A stretch of DNA of 64,000 nt, from assembly GCA_024362935.1 (NCBI GenBank), contig JANCRA010000121.1, positions 970,370 through 1,034,369 on the forward strand. Reading direction: 5' to 3'. This document shows, piece after piece, positions 38,105 through 47,970 of this stretch (its first letter is position 1; the number at the start of each line of letters is the position of its first letter). Below the pieces are notes generated by a model. That model worked only from the letters and a program-made list of their open reading frames with translations, searched no databases and was not told the DNA's origin. The position numbers and the translations under genes were made by a program. This DNA is from Setophaga petechia (lineage: Eukaryota; Chordata; Aves; Passeriformes; Parulidae).

Positions 38105-38313
38105 GAGGGACCCTTCATCAGGAGCTGGAGTGACAGAACCCAGGGAATGGCTTCAAACTGACACAGGGCAGGGCTGGATGGGATATTGGGAATGAGGAAT
38201 TGTTCCCTGGCAGGGTGGGCAGGGGCTGGGATGGAATTCCACCCCTGGATCCCTGGCAGTGCCCAAGGTCAGGTTGGACATTGGGGCTTAGAGAAGCCTG
38301 GCACAGTGGAAGG
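38105..38313 (+). mobile_element. CR1 LINE fragment lacking its 3' end
   Basis: Sense copy from 'gggacccttcatcaggagct' through 'gaggaattgttccctggcag' to 'ggcacagtggaaggtgt', where similarity stops. The roughly 70 terminal bases present in other copies are missing. Confidence 0.8.
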
Positions 38314-38435
38314 TGTTTGTTTATTAATCTTGAGGATTTGTACAGCCTTCCCTGTTGAAAGATCAGTGCAGACTTCCTAAATGGACACACAAGGAAAGTT
38401 CATACTTTGATACATTTCCTAAGGCATGACTTGCT

Positions 38436-38550
38436 GAAAAAGAAAAAAAAAAGAAAAAAAAAAAAAAGAAAAAAATCTCTTAAAAGTTACCAAAGGAGAA
38501 AAAAAGAAAAAAGAAAAAATCACTTAAAAGCTACAAAAAAAAAAAACCAG
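38436..38550. repeat. A-rich purine tract
   Basis: Runs of A broken by G, C or CTT, including 'aaaaagaaaaaaaaaagaaa'. The open frame of lysines across it is an artefact. Confidence 0.9.
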
Positions 38551-40936
38551 AACAAAAAATACTGCATTACTCATACTATACACAAAAATAATATTTTTTA
38601 ATTATTGTCATTAGAAACCACTGTTTATTTCATTAGAGAAATTTTATTTTATAGGGCCGTACTCAGGCCTGAAAAAATAGATCTTAATACTACACTTTTA
38701 ATGGAGAACTAACACTGCCAATCAACAAAAATCAATATGTTGTGGCATTTCTACATCTCACATACATGCGTGTAATATGTCGTGTTATTACTCTCTGGGA
38801 ATTGAAATGTGGTTTTCCTGCCAGTTTTAGGGAAAACAGAATGTGACTCAGATTGTGCTACCTTGCCTTTCTGGGGGTTAATTTGCATTTTCTTTTCTGC
38901 AGAAACCTTCCCTACCCTCTTCTTTTGCAATCCATAGTATTTCCTTAAATGATAATATTAAATTATAATATTTCTTGACTTCTTAAAATGCTTTGTATGT
39001 TCAATATTACCACAAGCAGTTCCTGGAGTGCTTGGAGCTACATTTCATTTTTTATTAAAACTGTACCTGCTCTGTTTAGACCCATTCTAAAATCTGAGTT
39101 TTCCCAGAGGAGTCTAAAATACAACCCCACATCTCAGAGCTGTGCAAGTGCTGCCCTGAGGATCTCCAGGGCATCTCTGCCCTCTCATGTGGGCATTTGG
39201 TTCTGAGTAATTCAGGATGCAAAGCAGGGAATGAGATCCCACAAAGTGGTGACCAGGGAGGAGTTAACACTGCAATTTTTTGCTGTCCAGCTCTCACTGT
39301 GTCAGAGCTTCCTGGCCATATATTCTGTGCTTTGGAGGGAGGTATAAAATTTTGGGAGCATATTGAACCCCTCAGACATCCCCAGTTAAGCACCCACTCA
39401 GAGAAGGAGTGTGCCCCCTCTGCTAGGACTTTCCCCAGACATACCTTGGCTGTAATTGCCCTGCATTAAATTCCAGAAGTTAACAGTCTCAGAGCTGGCA
39501 TTCCTGTGAATACCAGGGAAATGCCATTAGAATGAAATTAAAGGGTTATTTTCAGTGTGCTGGGCAGGGATTAGCTATCCACTTTTCTTTAACAATAACA
39601 GTATTTTTCAAGATAAACCCTGCAGCCCAGCACCACAAAATACAGTCTAGGGGTTTACCTTAAATTAAATAAAGCAAGAAAAGTTTAAATTGAAGCTATC
39701 ATTTACCTGGCTGTTGTTGCATGTATAATACAGGTGGTATCAAATTGAGTTTCTCTAAGGACATTAATTCTGTTCTTCCAGGTACATAAATCTAATGAGA
39801 CCTTTTGTGCTACACTACAGTCAATCTTTCACCTGAGTGTAACAGTCCTGTTTCCTGCTATTTACTGATCCTGGGTCAGACCAGAAAGATTCACCCTGGT
39901 GTATAAATCTGGATGTTGCATATGCCACACTGGCACTTTGCTGTTTATTGTTCTTGATGTATTCCATCAAATTAGGCACGAGCAATTCTACCACAATGAG
40001 TGCAATTCACGTCGTGCATTCAGGGAGAAATTCACTCTGTGGAAATGCTCTCATGAGGCTCTGGGTACTGCTTAAACAACATTTATAAATCCATGGATTT
40101 CCCAGTGGGCTTGGAATACACTCACCCATGAGGCTTTGCCGTGCCCATGGGTGGCACTAACCAAAGGTACCTTGGAATAATGATATTTACTGTAGGCAAT
40201 CCATCTTTTTCAGGCAGGCTGAAGTGGAACACAGAGTCTTATTCAGGCCATAGATAAATTTCTCTTGCCATGAGCAACGTGATGATTTCATTGAAGAAGT
40301 ATTTTGAAAGTTAACTGCAGTGAAAGCACAGCAGAAGCTTTCCAACATCAGCTTGGCTGATAGAGAAGTTTGAAAGAAATGCCAGAAATAATTAGTTGTC
40401 CTTAGGATTTAATCATGTGCAAAATGTTGATTTAAGTGCTACCAGTTGTTGCTTGAAAACTATTTGAGAATGAAATTATCACTTAATACATCTTTTGTGC
40501 TGGCTCTTCTGGGAAATACCATTTTTCTTTGCATGTAACTGCCTGAATTTTCATCAAAGAGCCTCTGTACTCTCCAGGTTCAGAATGTCTGACACACTGG
40601 AGGACTTTTCAGAGTCCAGGGTGAACTTGAGTTTCTTTGCTGGTGGTTTTTTTCTTTTTCTCTTAATGTACAGTCTCCTAAGGAGTAGATTGTTTGTGCT
40701 CTACATGCCAGCAAATTGGAATGGGGAGCCCTTGAGGTGCCCTGTACCATCAGGGTGTGTGACAGCTACTGTGCCTGGGCATGGGGAGGGAGAATTCATC
40801 CATCCATGTGGAGCTCTGTATTCCAACAGATCCATCCTGCTCCCAGGATCCAGGCTGGCAGGCTTTGAGCTGTAGGAGGCATCTCTGCATCATGGTGTGA
40901 TACTGGTGGATTTATCAGAGCATTTAAGCAGCTCCA
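38551..40936 (+). other. ERG intron 2, no feature seen
   Basis: Unique AT-rich intron. No gene or clear repeat recognised. Confidence 0.5.
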
Positions 40937-41720
40937 CAGAATCACTGAGTTGTGGAATTGTTGGGTTTGGAAGGCACCTCTGGAGACCATTCTTGTTGCC
41001 AAGGCAGGGTCACCTGGATCAGGAGACACAGGAACACATCCAGGTGGGGTTGGAATGTCCCCAGAGAGGGAGGCTCCTTGTTCTCCCTGTGCAGCAGTTC
41101 TAGAGCTCTGCCACCCACCAAGTAAAGAAATTCTTCCTCCCTTTAAGGTGGAGCTTCTTGTGGTTCCATTTACAGCCGCTGCTCCTCATCCTCCCACTGA
41201 AAATTCTGGTCCTATCCTCTGGCCCCCACCTGGTGAATGTGCTCCCCAGAGAGGGAGACTCCTTGTTCTCCCTGTGCTTCTGGAGATCATTCTTGTTGCC
41301 AAGGCAGGGTCACCTGGATCAGGAGATTCAGGAACTCATCCAGGTGGGTTTGGAATTGTTCCAGAGAGGGAGACTCCTTGTTCTCCCTGTGCAGCAGTTC
41401 CAGTGCTCTGCCACCCACAAAATAAAGAAATTCTTCCCCCGTTGAGGTGGAACTTCTTGTGGCTCCATTTATGGCCATCATTCTTCATCCTTCCACTGAA
41501 AATTCTGTCCCCATCCTCTGGCCCCCACCTGGTGAATGTTCTCCCCAGAGAGGGAGACTCCTTGTTCTCCCTGGGCAGCAGTTCCAGAGCTCTGCCACCC
41601 ACAAAGTAAAGAAATTCTTCCCCCTGTTGAGGTGGAACTTCTTGTGGTTCCATTTATGGCCATCACTCCTCATCCTCCCACTGAAAATTCTGTCCCCATC
41701 CTCTGCCCCCACCTGGTGAG
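40937..41720 (-). repeat. Tandemly duplicated CR1-derived block
   Basis: Opens with the antisense CR1 end 'cagaatcactgagttgtgga'. It then repeats three times a block with 'ggagactccttgttctccct', 'ctgccaccca', 'taaagaaattcttcc' and 'cccactgaaaattctg'. The 'gccaccca' landmark falls near 41111, 41410 and 41594, so spacing is unequal. Several open frames on both strands are by-products. Confidence 0.82.
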
Positions 41721-42181
41721 CATCCAGCCTGTGGAGGGACAGGGCTGATGTGCACCCACCCCCTGCCATCACTGGTTTGCCCAAGGCTTTTTCCAACCCT
41801 GGAGCACAACCCCGTGGTGGGGCCATGGTGCCACGTCCCCTCCACATCTGGTGGCACACCACTGGCATCCAGCCTGGCATTCCTGGGGAACCTCAGCTCA
41901 GACTAAACAATAAGCCTGGCCCAAAGCCCCCAACAGGCCATGGAATTGTCTCCAGTGATGCCATGATGATTTTTGTTGCCTTTTTATCTACCTTTTATAT
42001 ATTCTCAGTACCCTCAACATACATACTTGTAATTCTTTAAACCTAATATCTTAACATAATCCTAATATTCTACTAAGCCAAAAAAACCAAACATCCTAAA
42101 ACCCACACAATTAAAAACCAAAAAACCATACATTGTCTTAAAAAACCAAAGCCCCCTCTAAAACATATCATATAAAGTAAA

Positions 42182-42360
42182 ATTAAGCCTATCTAAAAAA
42201 AAAAAAAATATATATATAAATGTCATTCAATGCTATTCATTTAAGCCTCTCATTAAAACATCTTTGTTAAATATGCTAATTTACAAAATCTATAAAATTG
42301 TGTATGCAATCTATGATATATATATAATATATATATAATATAATGAATACAATATAATAT
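42182..42360. repeat. AT-rich simple sequence
   Basis: A run followed by 'atatatata', then more TA repeats around 42312-42360, just before the provirus insertion point. Confidence 0.75.
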
Positions 42361-42378
42361 ATATAGAATACAATATGT

Positions 42379-42383
42379 GTAAT
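42379..42383. repeat. Target site duplication, left copy
   Basis: GTAAT directly before the first LTR, identical to 49090-49094. A 5-bp duplication is typical of ERV-L elements. Confidence 0.9.
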
Positions 42384-43013
42384 TGTCCAGGTTTAGAGTA
42401 AATTTGGGAAAAAAATTCCCCAAAGTAGCTCCAGTGAGAAAAACAGATCCAATCGGCCCCTCCCCCCCTCAACTGGTCCGGGAGGAAAACAGTACCTCCT
42501 TGGAGAAAGGTGGAAAAAAACTGTTTATTAAACAATAAAACTAAAACAATATCAAACAATGAGAGAAAACCCCCTCCCCGGGTTGCAGCTCACTCAGTCT
42601 CTGATCAGTCCCTCCAGTGCTGGAATTGTCGCAGGCCAGGCCCGGCCCGGTGGGCCAGAAATGTGAGCTGCCGGTGTTTCCCTGAGTGTTCAATCCAGAG
42701 CAGGTTTCAAAAAGGTCCAAAGAAAAAGGGAAAAAAGAGAAAAAAAACAGTCCAGGGAACTTCTTTGCCTCAGCTAGCTGAAAACTAACTAAAAAGCCAA
42801 GAAGTGCTCTGTCCGTCGTCCTCTGCAGACAACCACCGCCGGCCCGCAGAAGGAATGTGGGGGAGTGACAGGAGTATCTGGAGGAAAAAAAAAACCTGCA
42901 TTTTCTCTCCCCCTTCACTGTCTGCAATAAGTCTTAAAGGTGCAAATTTACTATTTGGCACAAACAGAACAAGACGATTGGGGATAAAAGCATCATACAG
43001 CCAACCCAGGACA
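42384..43013 (-). repeat. 3' LTR of the provirus, 630 bp
   Basis: Bounded by TGTCC and GGACA (5-bp terminal inverted repeat) and identical by reading to 48460-49089. In viral sense it has a C- and T-rich U3, a poly(A) signal and a G-rich U5. No convincing TATA box was seen. Confidence 0.95.
42524..42529 (-). terminator. LTR polyadenylation signal AATAAA
   Basis: AATAAA in viral sense about 485 bases into the LTR, placing the R/U5 border soon after. An AATAAA on the opposite (+, ERG-sense) strand lies at 42534-42539. Both recur in the other LTR at +6076. Confidence 0.7.
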
Positions 43014-43030
43014 TTCCACCCCTTATCCCC
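43014..43030 (-). other. Polypurine tract
   Basis: In viral sense GGGGATAAGGGGTGGAA directly precedes the 3' LTR. It is the usual primer site for plus-strand synthesis. Confidence 0.85.
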
Positions 43031-43161
43031 ATATCGTCTGCTTATTACCAAAACTAATATAAATTCTAACTCTATAAATACATGCATTATACATTCATTA
43101 TACAGCTATATACAGACAATGGCAATAGCATTCAGCAAACAGTGATATTTACACATAGGTT

Positions 43162-46100
43162 TTATCCAACAATCAAATCTCCTTGAGGTACACATCGTGT
43201 TCTTCCATCTTTTTGCATTATCCACCATGTGCAACCTGGTCCCTGAGCAAAAACAACCCCACGAATGGGTTTGTCAGTATTCGAGGCAGAGTTAATCCAG
43301 ACTGTCTTCCCTAACAAACCTCTGACATGTACCACTGGGACTTTGTCTCCATCCACTCTATGCAAAGGCTCAGACTGGGCAGGGCCCATTCGGTTAGTAG
43401 AGCCTCGGGTGTTAACTAACCAGGTGGCTTTTGCCAGATGCTGCTCCCAGTTTTTGAAAGTTCCCCCACCTAATGCTTTCAATGTGGTTTTTAACAGTCC
43501 GTTGTACCTCTCCACTTTGCCTGCAGCTGGTGCATGGTAGGGGATATGGTACACCCACTCAATGCCATGTTCCCTAGCCCAGGTGTTGATAAGGCTGTTC
43601 TTGAAATGAGTCCCATTGTCTGACTCAATCCTCTCAGGGGTACCATGTCTCCACAGAACTTGCTTTTCAAGGCCCAGGATGGTGTTCCGGGCCGTAGCAT
43701 GAGGCACAGGGTAGGTTTCCAGCCATCCCGTGGTGGCTTCCACCATTGTCAGCACGTAGCGCTTGCCCTGGCGTGTCTGGGGCAGGGTGATGTAGTCAAT
43801 CTGCCAGGCCTCCCCATACTTGTACTTGGACCACCGTCCACCGTACCACAGGGGCTTCACTCGCTTGGCCTGCTTGATGGCAGCACACGTCTCACAGTCA
43901 TGGATAACCTGAGAAATACTGTCCATGGTTAGATCCACCCCTCGGTCTCGTGCCCACTTATAGGTGGCATCCCTGCCCTGATGCCCTGAGGCATCATGGG
44001 CCCATCGAGCTAGGAATAACTCTCCTTTATGTTCCCAATCTAAATCTATCTTTGACACCTCTATTTTTGCAGCCTGATCTACTTGCTCATTGTTTTGGTG
44101 CTCCTCATTAGCTCTACTCTTGGGAACATGGGCATCCACATGGCGGACCTTCACAGGCAGTTTCCCTACCCTGTTAGCAATGTCTTTCCACTCTTCAGCA
44201 GCCCAAATTGGTTTTCCTCTACGCTGCCAGTTAGCCTCTTTCCACCTCTCCAGCCATCCCCACAGAGCATTGGCTACCATCCATGAATCAGTGTAGAGGT
44301 AGAGCTTTGGCCACTTCTCTCTCTCAGCAATGTCTAGGGCCAGTTGAACGGCTTTGAGTTCAGCAAGTTGGCTTGATCCACCTTCTCCTTCAGTGGCCTC
44401 TGCGACCTGTCGTGTGGGGCTCCATACAGCTGCTTTCCACTTCCGGTTCATTCCCACAATGCGGCAAGAACCATCAGTAAAGAGAGCGTATTTTGTATCC
44501 TCTGCTGGCAGTTGGTTGTATGGTGGAGCTTCTTCAGCCCGTGTCACTTCTTGTTCCCCTTCATCAGCGAGACCAAAGTTTTCACCTTCTGGCCAGTTTG
44601 TAATTATTTCCAGAATCCCAGGGCGATTCAGTTTTCCAATACGGGCACGCTGTGTGATAACAGCAATCCATTTGCTCCATGTAGCACTGGTGGCATGGTG
44701 CGTAGAGGGAACTTTCGCTTTGAACATCCACCCCAGTACTGGTAATCGAGGTGCCAGGAGGAGTTGTGCTTCAGTCCCTATTACTTCCGAGGCAGCCTGG
44801 ACTCCTTCATAGGCAGCCAAGATTTCTTTCTCTGTAGGAGTATAGTTGGCTTCAGACCCTCTGTAGCCTCGACTCCAAAATCCTAGTGGTCGGCCTCGAG
44901 TCTCCCCAGGCACCTTCTGCCAAAGGCTCCAGGACAAGCCATGGTTCCCGGCTGCAGAGTAGAGCACGTTCTTCACCTCTGGTCCTGTCCTGACTGGGCC
45001 AAGGGCTACTGCATGAGCAATCTCCTGCTTGATCTGTGCAAAGGCTTGTTGCTGCTCAGGGCCCCAGTGGAAAGTGTTCTTCTTACGGGTGACGAGATAG
45101 AGAGGGCTCACAATCTGACTGTATTCGGGAATATGCATCCTCCAAAAACCTATGGCGCCTAGGAAAGCTTGTGTTTCTTTCTTACTGGATGGTGGAGACA
45201 TTGCTGTGATCTTGTTGATGACATCGGTGGGAATCTGACGCCGTCCATCTTGCCACTTTACTCCCAGAAACTGGATCTCTTGGGCAGGTCCCTTGACTTT
45301 GCTCTTCTTGATGGCGAAGCCAGCTTTTAGGAGAATCTGGATGATTTTCTCCCCTTTCTCGAACACCTCTGCTGCTGTCTTCCCCCACACAATGATGTCA
45401 TCAATATATTGCAAATGTTCTGGAGCCTCACCCTTTTCCAGTGCAGCCTGGATCAGTCCATGGCAGATGGTGGGGCTGTGCTTCCACCCCTGGGGCAGTC
45501 GGTTCCAGGTGTACTGCACGCCTCTCCAGGTGAAAGCAAACTGAGGCCTGCATTCTGCTGCCAGAGGAATGGAGAAAAATGCATTAGCAATGTCTATAGT
45601 GGCGTACCACCTTGCTGCCTTGGACTCCAGCTCGTACTGGAGTTCCAGCATGTCCGGCACAGCAGCGCTCAGTGGTGGGGTCACTTCATTCAATGCACGA
45701 TAGTCCACTGTCAGTCTCCATTCTCCTTCAGATTTACGCACAGGCCAAATTGGGCTGTTGAAGGGTGAGTGGGTCTTGCTAACCACCCCTTGGCTCTCCA
45801 GCTCACGGATCATTTTGTGGATGGGAATCACAGCATCTCGATTCGTTCGGTACTGTCGGCGGTGCACTGTTGAGGTGGCAATTGGCACTCGTTGCTCTTC
45901 TACCTTCAGGAGTCCTACTGCAGATGGGTTTTCTGACAGTCCAGGCAAACTGTTCAACTGCTTGATACCCTCTGTCTCTACAGCAGCTATTCCAAATGCC
46001 CATCTGAGTCCCTTTGGGTCTTTGAAATACCCACTTCGAAGGTAGTCTATGCCCAAAATACATGGGGCCTCTGGGCCAGTCACGATAGGATGTCTCTTCC

Positions 46101-46341
46101 ACTCATTCCCAGTCAAGCTCACATCAGCTTCCACCAAAGTGAAATCCTGGGATCCCCCTGTCACACCAGCAATGGAGACAGACTCCGTCCCCACATGTCT
46201 CGACGGAATTAATGTACATTGCGCACCTGTATCAACCAAAGCTTTATACTCTTGTGGTTCCGATGTGCCAGGCCAACGAATCCACACAGACCAGAAAACA
46301 CGATTTTCCCTGGCCTCTACCTGGCTAGAGGCAGGGCCTCT
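43162..46341 (-). CDS. pol: Pro-pol polyprotein of the ERV (protease, RT, RNase H, integrase)
   Basis: Open for 1,059 codons after the gag UAG, in the same frame, ending TAA. It has no useful ATG of its own, so readthrough is the natural way to make it. Counting from the first codon after UAG: protease DTG at 37-39; reverse transcriptase with catalytic Asp250, LPQG 282-285 and YIDD 312-315; RNase H with Asp623, Glu661 and Asp685; integrase with His782/His787 and Cys816/Cys819 zinc site and the triad Asp849, Asp908, Glu944 (35 residues between the last two). All catalytic residues that I can place are intact. No dUTPase domain and no env follow. Function: protein processing, cDNA synthesis and integration of the element. 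Family: class III/ERV-L-like by motif style, which is a judgement from memory and not a tree. Confidence 0.95.
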   Translation of the reverse strand, partial: RGPASSQVEARENRVFWSVWIRWPGTSEPQEYKALVDTGAQCTLIPSRHVGTESVSIAGVTGGSQDFTLVEADVSLTGNEWKRHPIVTGPEAPCILGIDYLRSGYFKDPKGLRWAFGIAAVETEGIKQLNSLPGLSENPSAVGLLKVEEQRVPIATSTVHRRQYRTNRDAVIPIHKMIRELESQGVVSKTHSPFNSPIWPVRKSEGEWRLTVDYRALNEVTPPLSAAVPDMLELQYELESKAARWYATIDIANAFFSIPLAAECRPQFAFTWRGVQYTWNRLPQGWKHSPTICHGLIQAALEKGEAPEHLQYIDDIIVWGKTAAEVFEKGEKIIQILLKAGFAIKKSKVKGPAQEIQFLGVKWQDGRRQIPTDVINKITAMSPPSSKKETQAFLGAIGFWRMHIPEYSQIVSPLYLVTRKKNTFHWGPEQQQAFAQIKQEIAHAVALGPVRTGPEVKNVLYSAAGNHGLSWSLWQKVPGETRGRPLGFWSRGYRGSEANYTPTEKEILAAYEGVQAASEVIGTEAQLLLAPRLPVLGWMFKAKVPSTHHATSATWSKWIAVITQRARIGKLNRPGILEIITNWPEGENFGLADEGEQEVTRAEEAPPYNQLPAEDTKYALFTDGSCRIVGMNRKWKAAVWSPTRQVAEATEGEGGSSQLAELKAVQLALDIAEREKWPKLYLYTDSWMVANALWGWLERWKEANWQRRGKPIWAAEEWKDIANRVGKLPVKVRHVDAHVPKSRANEEHQNNEQVDQAAKIEVSKIDLDWEHKGELFLARWAHDASGHQGRDATYKWARDRGVDLTMDSISQVIHDCETCAAIKQAKRVKPLWYGGRWSKYKYGEAWQIDYITLPQTRQGKRYVLTMVEATTGWLETYPVPHATARNTILGLEKQVLWRHGTPERIESDNGTHFKNSLINTWAREHGIEWVYHIPYHAPAAGKVERYNGLLKTTLKALGGGTFKNWEQHLAKATWLVNTRGSTNRMGPAQSEPLHRVDGDKVPVVHVRGLLGKTVWINSASNTDKPIRGVVFAQGPGCTWWIMQKDGRTRCVPQGDLIVG

Positions 46342-46344
46342 CTA
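46267..46344 (-). promoter_or_regulatory. Potential gag-pol readthrough element (UAG plus pseudoknot)
   Basis: The gag stop is TAG (46342-46344). After a 6-nt spacer AGAGGC, a 10-bp stem can form between CCTGCCTCTA (46326-46335) and TAGAGGCCAGG (46309-46319, one bulged C), with loop GCCAGG (46320-46325). The loop is exactly complementary to CCTGGC at 46267-46272, giving a possible pseudoknot. The spacer AGAGGC can instead pair with GCCTCT of the stem, an alternative fold. The layout resembles the murine leukaemia virus readthrough signal. Confidence 0.6.
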
Positions 46345-47970
46345 AGCCTGGTTATCCTTCTTTCCCTGGGGATATGTCTTGGATGTTCCTTCAAGGGGAT
46401 CGGACATGTCATCATCATCATATCTGGTAGTTCGGCTATGGGCAACTGGAGCTGCTTTCCTTTTGGTGGCTTCCTTCAATTCACGCACCCGTCGTGCCAG
46501 AACAGCAGTAGGTTTTCCATCCCACCTCCCCATGTTTTCTCCACAATCACGCAGGTAGAACCACAACTCATTTCGTGGGGTGTACCGTCTCTCACCACCT
46601 GGGAAACGTCTGCCTTGGATACCAGAACCTCTGATCTGTACTGCTGATACTTGGAGAAGGTCTTCTTTAATCTCCTGTCGGAGCTTCTTATGATTCTCCT
46701 CTATCTTATCCTCTAATTCCTGCAGACGTGTTTCCACCGCTGAGATTCTGGCATGTGTTGGGCCATGCACAGCATCTGCATATGCTCGGAGCTTCCTTGA
46801 CATATCCAGCACAGTCTCTTCCCTCTCATCCCTCTTCATTATGGCTAAGGCAGAGGCATATTCATGTGGCCCAAGTCGCACAAGTTTTCGCCACATCACA
46901 GGCGTGCATGGTACAAGGTCTGGGTTCTTAGTTGTCTCGTCATCTGAGAAGATAATCTCTGCCACTGCCATTTCTCTCAGGCGTTGGATCCCTTGCTCTA
47001 TGGTCTTCCACTGAGTTTGTTGCATATAAAGATCATCTGCACACAGGTATCTTTGTGCAACACTATCCAAGACCCGTGACCAGAGGCTGCGTGGATTAGC
47101 CCCCCTCATCACTCCTTGGTCGATGACAGGATCCTGTGACAGGGACCCCAAATGCCTTGCTTCAGTGCCATCCAGAATTGTAGCCTCGCCTGCAGCATCC
47201 CAGAGACGGACCAACCAACTAATTATGGATTCATCAGGTCGTCGGGTGTAATCCTTCCGTAGGCCACGAAGGTCCTTCAGGGAAAAGGTCTCAGTATTTG
47301 CGTCTGATCTTGCACCTGCTGCTTTGACTCCTGATTTTACGTCAGGAGGCATCGAGGTTCCTTCTCCTGTATCACCATCATCATCGTCATCATCTGCTGG
47401 TCGATTAGTTTTTTCTGTGCGTTTCCCACTTCTAGTACTAGTAGCAACAGCCATGGGTTTAGATGCTGGCTTAGGCTCACCGTCTGGTTTGGCTGCGGGC
47501 TTCGAGTCTGGGCTGTTGGCTACAGCTTGAGTGACTGGGATAGCTGATTTATCTCCCTGCCCCCCTGCCTCTGTCTGCTGCCCTACAGTATCTAGCAGTG
47601 TGCGATAAGCATAGGCCAGGGCCCAGCTTATTGCAATAAGCCTCTTTTCCTTAGAATCGTCATGGCACTTCTCTTTTAGGTATTTCCCCACCTCAGCTGG
47701 GTTCTGAATTTGTTCCTGTGGAAAATCCCAGTCTACAGGACCAGAAAATTCCTTCAGGGTTTGGCCTATATTTTCCCATTCTCCACACCACTCAGGATTT
47801 TTCACACCTGCATCTGATTCTGGGTCAGGGGTCTCACTAGCTCCTCTGGATATCTCAGCCCTCACTCTAGAGAGGCTACAGACAACATAGAGGAAGCCTA
47901 CCAGATTAAATGCCAGAAAGATGGTCTCTTTAACATTCAGGGGAAACTGAACATTCTCAAAAAGTGACAT
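46342..47970 (-). CDS. gag: Gag polyprotein of the ERV
   Basis: 542 codons from ATG (47968-47970) to TAG. A GTG one codon upstream also keeps frame, but the ATG is preferred. Features: a hydrophobic stretch at residues 16-33 that could be a membrane anchor; a Pro/Lys/Ala-rich segment about 150-180; six Asp in a row at 193-198; a capsid-like region with an MHR-resembling RRPDESIISWLVRLWD near 243-258; a coiled-coil-like segment about 404-441; a basic, Arg-rich C-terminal part. No CCHC zinc knuckle is present, as in some class III elements. The start overlaps the stop of the upstream ORF as TGATG. Its role is particle assembly. The N-terminal hydrophobic segment is unusual, since retroviral Gag normally uses myristate or basic residues for membrane binding. 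Confidence 0.9.
   Translation of the reverse strand: MSLFENVQFPLNVKETIFLAFNLVGFLYVVCSLSRVRAEISRGASETPDPESDAGVKNPEWCGEWENIGQTLKEFSGPVDWDFPQEQIQNPAEVGKYLKEKCHDDSKEKRLIAISWALAYAYRTLLDTVGQQTEAGGQGDKSAIPVTQAVANSPDSKPAAKPDGEPKPASKPMAVATSTRSGKRTEKTNRPADDDDDDGDTGEGTSMPPDVKSGVKAAGARSDANTETFSLKDLRGLRKDYTRRPDESIISWLVRLWDAAGEATILDGTEARHLGSLSQDPVIDQGVMRGANPRSLWSRVLDSVAQRYLCADDLYMQQTQWKTIEQGIQRLREMAVAEIIFSDDETTKNPDLVPCTPVMWRKLVRLGPHEYASALAIMKRDEREETVLDMSRKLRAYADAVHGPTHARISAVETRLQELEDKIEENHKKLRQEIKEDLLQVSAVQIRGSGIQGRRFPGGERRYTPRNELWFYLRDCGENMGRWDGKPTAVLARRVRELKEATKRKAAPVAHSRTTRYDDDDMSDPLEGTSKTYPQGKKDNQA

Noticed and set aside
38407..38601. Lysine-rich ORF
   Set aside because: Translation of an A-rich purine tract.
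40950..41880. ORFs up to 219 codons on both strands
   Set aside because: They lie wholly inside tandem CR1-derived sequence, where repeated units preserve frame by chance.
42510..43087. ORFs in the LTR (92, 128 and 100 codons), repeated in the other LTR
   Set aside because: Both LTRs are identical, so recurrence is not evidence. There are no recognisable domains and no suitable transcript.
43265..46647. Plus-strand ORFs opposite pol and gag
   Set aside because: Shadows of the real minus-strand genes. Domain and catalytic motifs are only in the minus frames.
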